Source: Kribbella sp. ALI-6-A
GTDB lineage: Bacteria > Actinomycetota > Actinomycetes > Propionibacteriales > Kribbellaceae
Direction: 5' to 3'
Length of the DNA: 64,000 nucleotides
NCBI RefSeq assembly: GCF_001984195.1
Contig: NZ_MTQN01000008.1
Span: forward strand, 124,001 to 188,000
Each line of letters begins with the position of its first letter. Within the stretch, counting starts at the first letter, position 1. Of the stretch, positions 62,822-64,000 are shown one piece after another. The position numbers were made by a program, and so were the translations under genes. The notes below the pieces were generated by a model. The model did no database searches. It saw only the letters and a program-made list of their open reading frames with translations, and was not told the origin of the DNA.

Positions 62822-64000
62822 CTACTTACCAGTTCCAGGGAACTTCCAGCCGGCGTTCCCGGCCATCGCGAACAACTCGGCGGTGCTGAGCACCGGCTTG
62901 ACCCGAGTGTGCTTCGCGTCCTTCTCCTGCGGGCCGTTGTAGCTGGTCATGCTGATCATGCGGCCGTCCGGGTAGTGGATCTCGACCCGGTTGGCGAGCA
63001 CGCCGTTGATCGCTTGGCGCTCGTCGCCGTACGTCGGCTCGTTCCTCGACCAGCCGGTCACCGCGCCGTCCGGACGGACCTGGCAGTGCGACGGACCCTC
63101 GTCGCCGCACTTGGTCCTGGGCGTCTCGTACTGCACGAACACGTCGACCCGGGCCGCGCCTCTGCCGTCGTTGACGACGTACGACGCACCGTTGAAGCCG
63201 TCACCGCCGCCACCCCAGGTCTCCGGACGAGTGAGCTGGAGATTCCGGGGGAGCACGTTCCGCAAGGTCTGCTGGGTCTGGGACAGCGGCACCGTCGGTT
63301 TGCCGTCGCCGGGTTGCGGGCCGAGATCCGGCTCAGGCGCCTTGGCCGGAAAAGTCCACTCGCTGCTGGTCGCCATCGCAGTCAGCTGGGCCACCGAGAA
63401 CAGTGGGTTCGGCCTGGTGTGCTGGACTCCGACTCTCGGCGCGTTGTAGCTGTAGATGCTGATCATCCGCCCGTCGGGCCGGAAGAGCTCGACCACCGTG
63501 TTCTTGATGCCCCACGGATTCTTGTCCGGGCGATCCCGGGTGATCGACTCGTTGGCGTACGACGTGAACACCGATCCGTCCGGCAGGACCTTGCAGGTGC
63601 CGTGCAGTCCGGCGCAGGTCGAGAGCACCTTGGTGGTGATGATCGAGACCCTGATCAGCGAGGCACCCCGGCCGTCGTTCACGACGACCTCGGCGCGGTG
63701 CATCCCACCGCCGTCGGCCCCGCTCTTCGGCGACGACTGCTGCAGCGTTTCCGGCAGGAGGCTTTGAAGAGTCGCCAGCGTTCCGGCGGGCGTGGCCGGC
63801 TTCGGTGCGGCAGGCCGTTGCGTCGGTGCCGCGGTAGTGCTACCGGCGACGGGGGCCTGCGGGGTGCCGGCGAACAGTTGGGTGCCGCCGACGGTGACGC
63901 CGGCCGTGGCCAGGACCGCCGCGGCGCCGCTGAGGCTCAGCAGCGCCTTGCGGCGCCGGCGCAGCGTGACGCCCCGGCGGATGCCGCGGTCCACCAGATC
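62822..64000 (-). CDS. Membrane-anchored two-repeat protein, 5' end outside the window
   Basis: At least 392 residues; the frame is open to the right edge, so the N-terminus is missing. An Arg-rich cytoplasmic end (IRRGVTLRRRRKALL) precedes one transmembrane helix (LSGAAAVLATAGVTVGGTQLF), a Pro/Ala/Thr linker and two similar external halves: ATLQSLLPETLQQSSPKSG...AEVVVNDGRGASLIRVSI, and QTLRNVLPRNLQLTRPETWG...ASYVVNDGRGAARVDVFV, each ending PDGRMISxxSYN. Its layout matches the sigma-coupled protein at 24745, so a SigE-family sigma gene probably lies just outside. Function unknown. Confidence 0.75.
   Translation of the reverse strand, partial: DLVDRGIRRGVTLRRRRKALLSLSGAAAVLATAGVTVGGTQLFAGTPQAPVAGSTTAAPTQRPAAPKPATPAGTLATLQSLLPETLQQSSPKSGADGGGMHRAEVVVNDGRGASLIRVSIITTKVLSTCAGLHGTCKVLPDGSVFTSYANESITRDRPDKNPWGIKNTVVELFRPDGRMISIYSYNAPRVGVQHTRPNPLFSVAQLTAMATSSEWTFPAKAPEPDLGPQPGDGKPTVPLSQTQQTLRNVLPRNLQLTRPETWGGGGDGFNGASYVVNDGRGAARVDVFVQYETPRTKCGDEGPSHCQVRPDGAVTGWSRNEPTYGDERQAINGVLANRVEIHYPDGRMISMTSYNGPQEKDAKHTRVKPVLSTAELFAMAGNAGWKFPGTGK

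Noticed and set aside
1..64000. tRNA, rRNA, insertion sequences, attachment sites or replication origin
   Set aside because: No cloverleaf-like tRNA, rRNA stretch, transposase or integrase reading frame was recognised by eye; a covariance-model scan would be needed to be sure for small RNAs.

Overview
The window is very GC-rich chromosomal DNA, with third codon positions almost all G or C. Start codons often overlap the previous stop (ATGA, GTGA). The content is typical of a soil actinomycete: Rv3235-like and LysM proteins, a BldC/excisionase-type HTH protein, a wax-ester-synthase-like acyltransferase, Ku, a 180-kDa-class NAD-glutamate dehydrogenase, SigE-family sigma factor and secreted GH76/GH2 enzymes. 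A Kribbella-like member of the Propionibacteriales fits best, but this is inference from gene content. No rRNA, tRNA, CRISPR, integrase or transposase was seen.

Region by region. 1-6 kb: a partial phosphotransferase, Rv3235-family and LysM genes (minus), a conserved protein with two similar halves, a small HTH regulator, then a CpaB-like SAF protein coupled to a CpaE-like ATPase. 6-15 kb: DUF4097 protein, HAD hydrolase plus GT87 membrane glycosyltransferase, a minus-strand set (cupredoxin lipoprotein, polytopic membrane protein, nucleotidyltransferase), then acyltransferase, small conserved protein, Ku and VOC protein. 15-26 kb: large secreted protein, pruA, a membrane protein with an HExxH motif, TetR, secreted lipase, zinc-ribbon peptide, an SDR/MarR divergent pair, DUF2505, and a SigE-family sigma factor coupled to a membrane protein. 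26-44 kb: divergent secreted GH76 and GH2 glycosidases around a LacI-type operator, a sigma-like/membrane fusion, tryptophan 2,3-dioxygenase, NmrA/MarR divergent pair, NAD-GDH, a lipoprotein and a 642-bp array of 13-bp repeats.

44-63 kb is a myo-inositol catabolic locus. A GntR/UTRA regulator faces iolG-[162-aa linker ORF]-iolE-iolC-aldolase-iolB-iolD-epimerase, followed by a sugar-type ABC transporter (binding protein, permease, one ATPase), a second iolG and mmsA. After two repeat/hairpin elements come two more Gfo/Idh/MocA dehydrogenases and a second GntR paralogous to the first. Together they would import inositol, oxidise it (IolG), dehydrate (IolE), hydrolyse the ring (IolD), isomerise (IolB), phosphorylate (IolC), cleave (a Cgl0158-type aldolase in place of IolJ) and convert malonate semialdehyde to acetyl-CoA (MmsA).

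The most unusual signals are in this locus. Several gene junctions are filled by tiny or repetitive ORFs that overlap both neighbours by ATGA/GTGA. The ribosome-binding/start motif before iolB is present three times. The gap after iolB carries a second copy of its C-terminal codons that differs only at synonymous positions, which looks like the scar of an iolB gene replacement. Other items worth a second look are the 13-bp and 8-bp tandem arrays, a shared promoter motif at 2.59 and 3.91 kb, a WS/DGAT enzyme with an altered active-site histidine pair, a sigma-like domain fused to a membrane anchor, and a LamG domain inserted in the GH2 enzyme.
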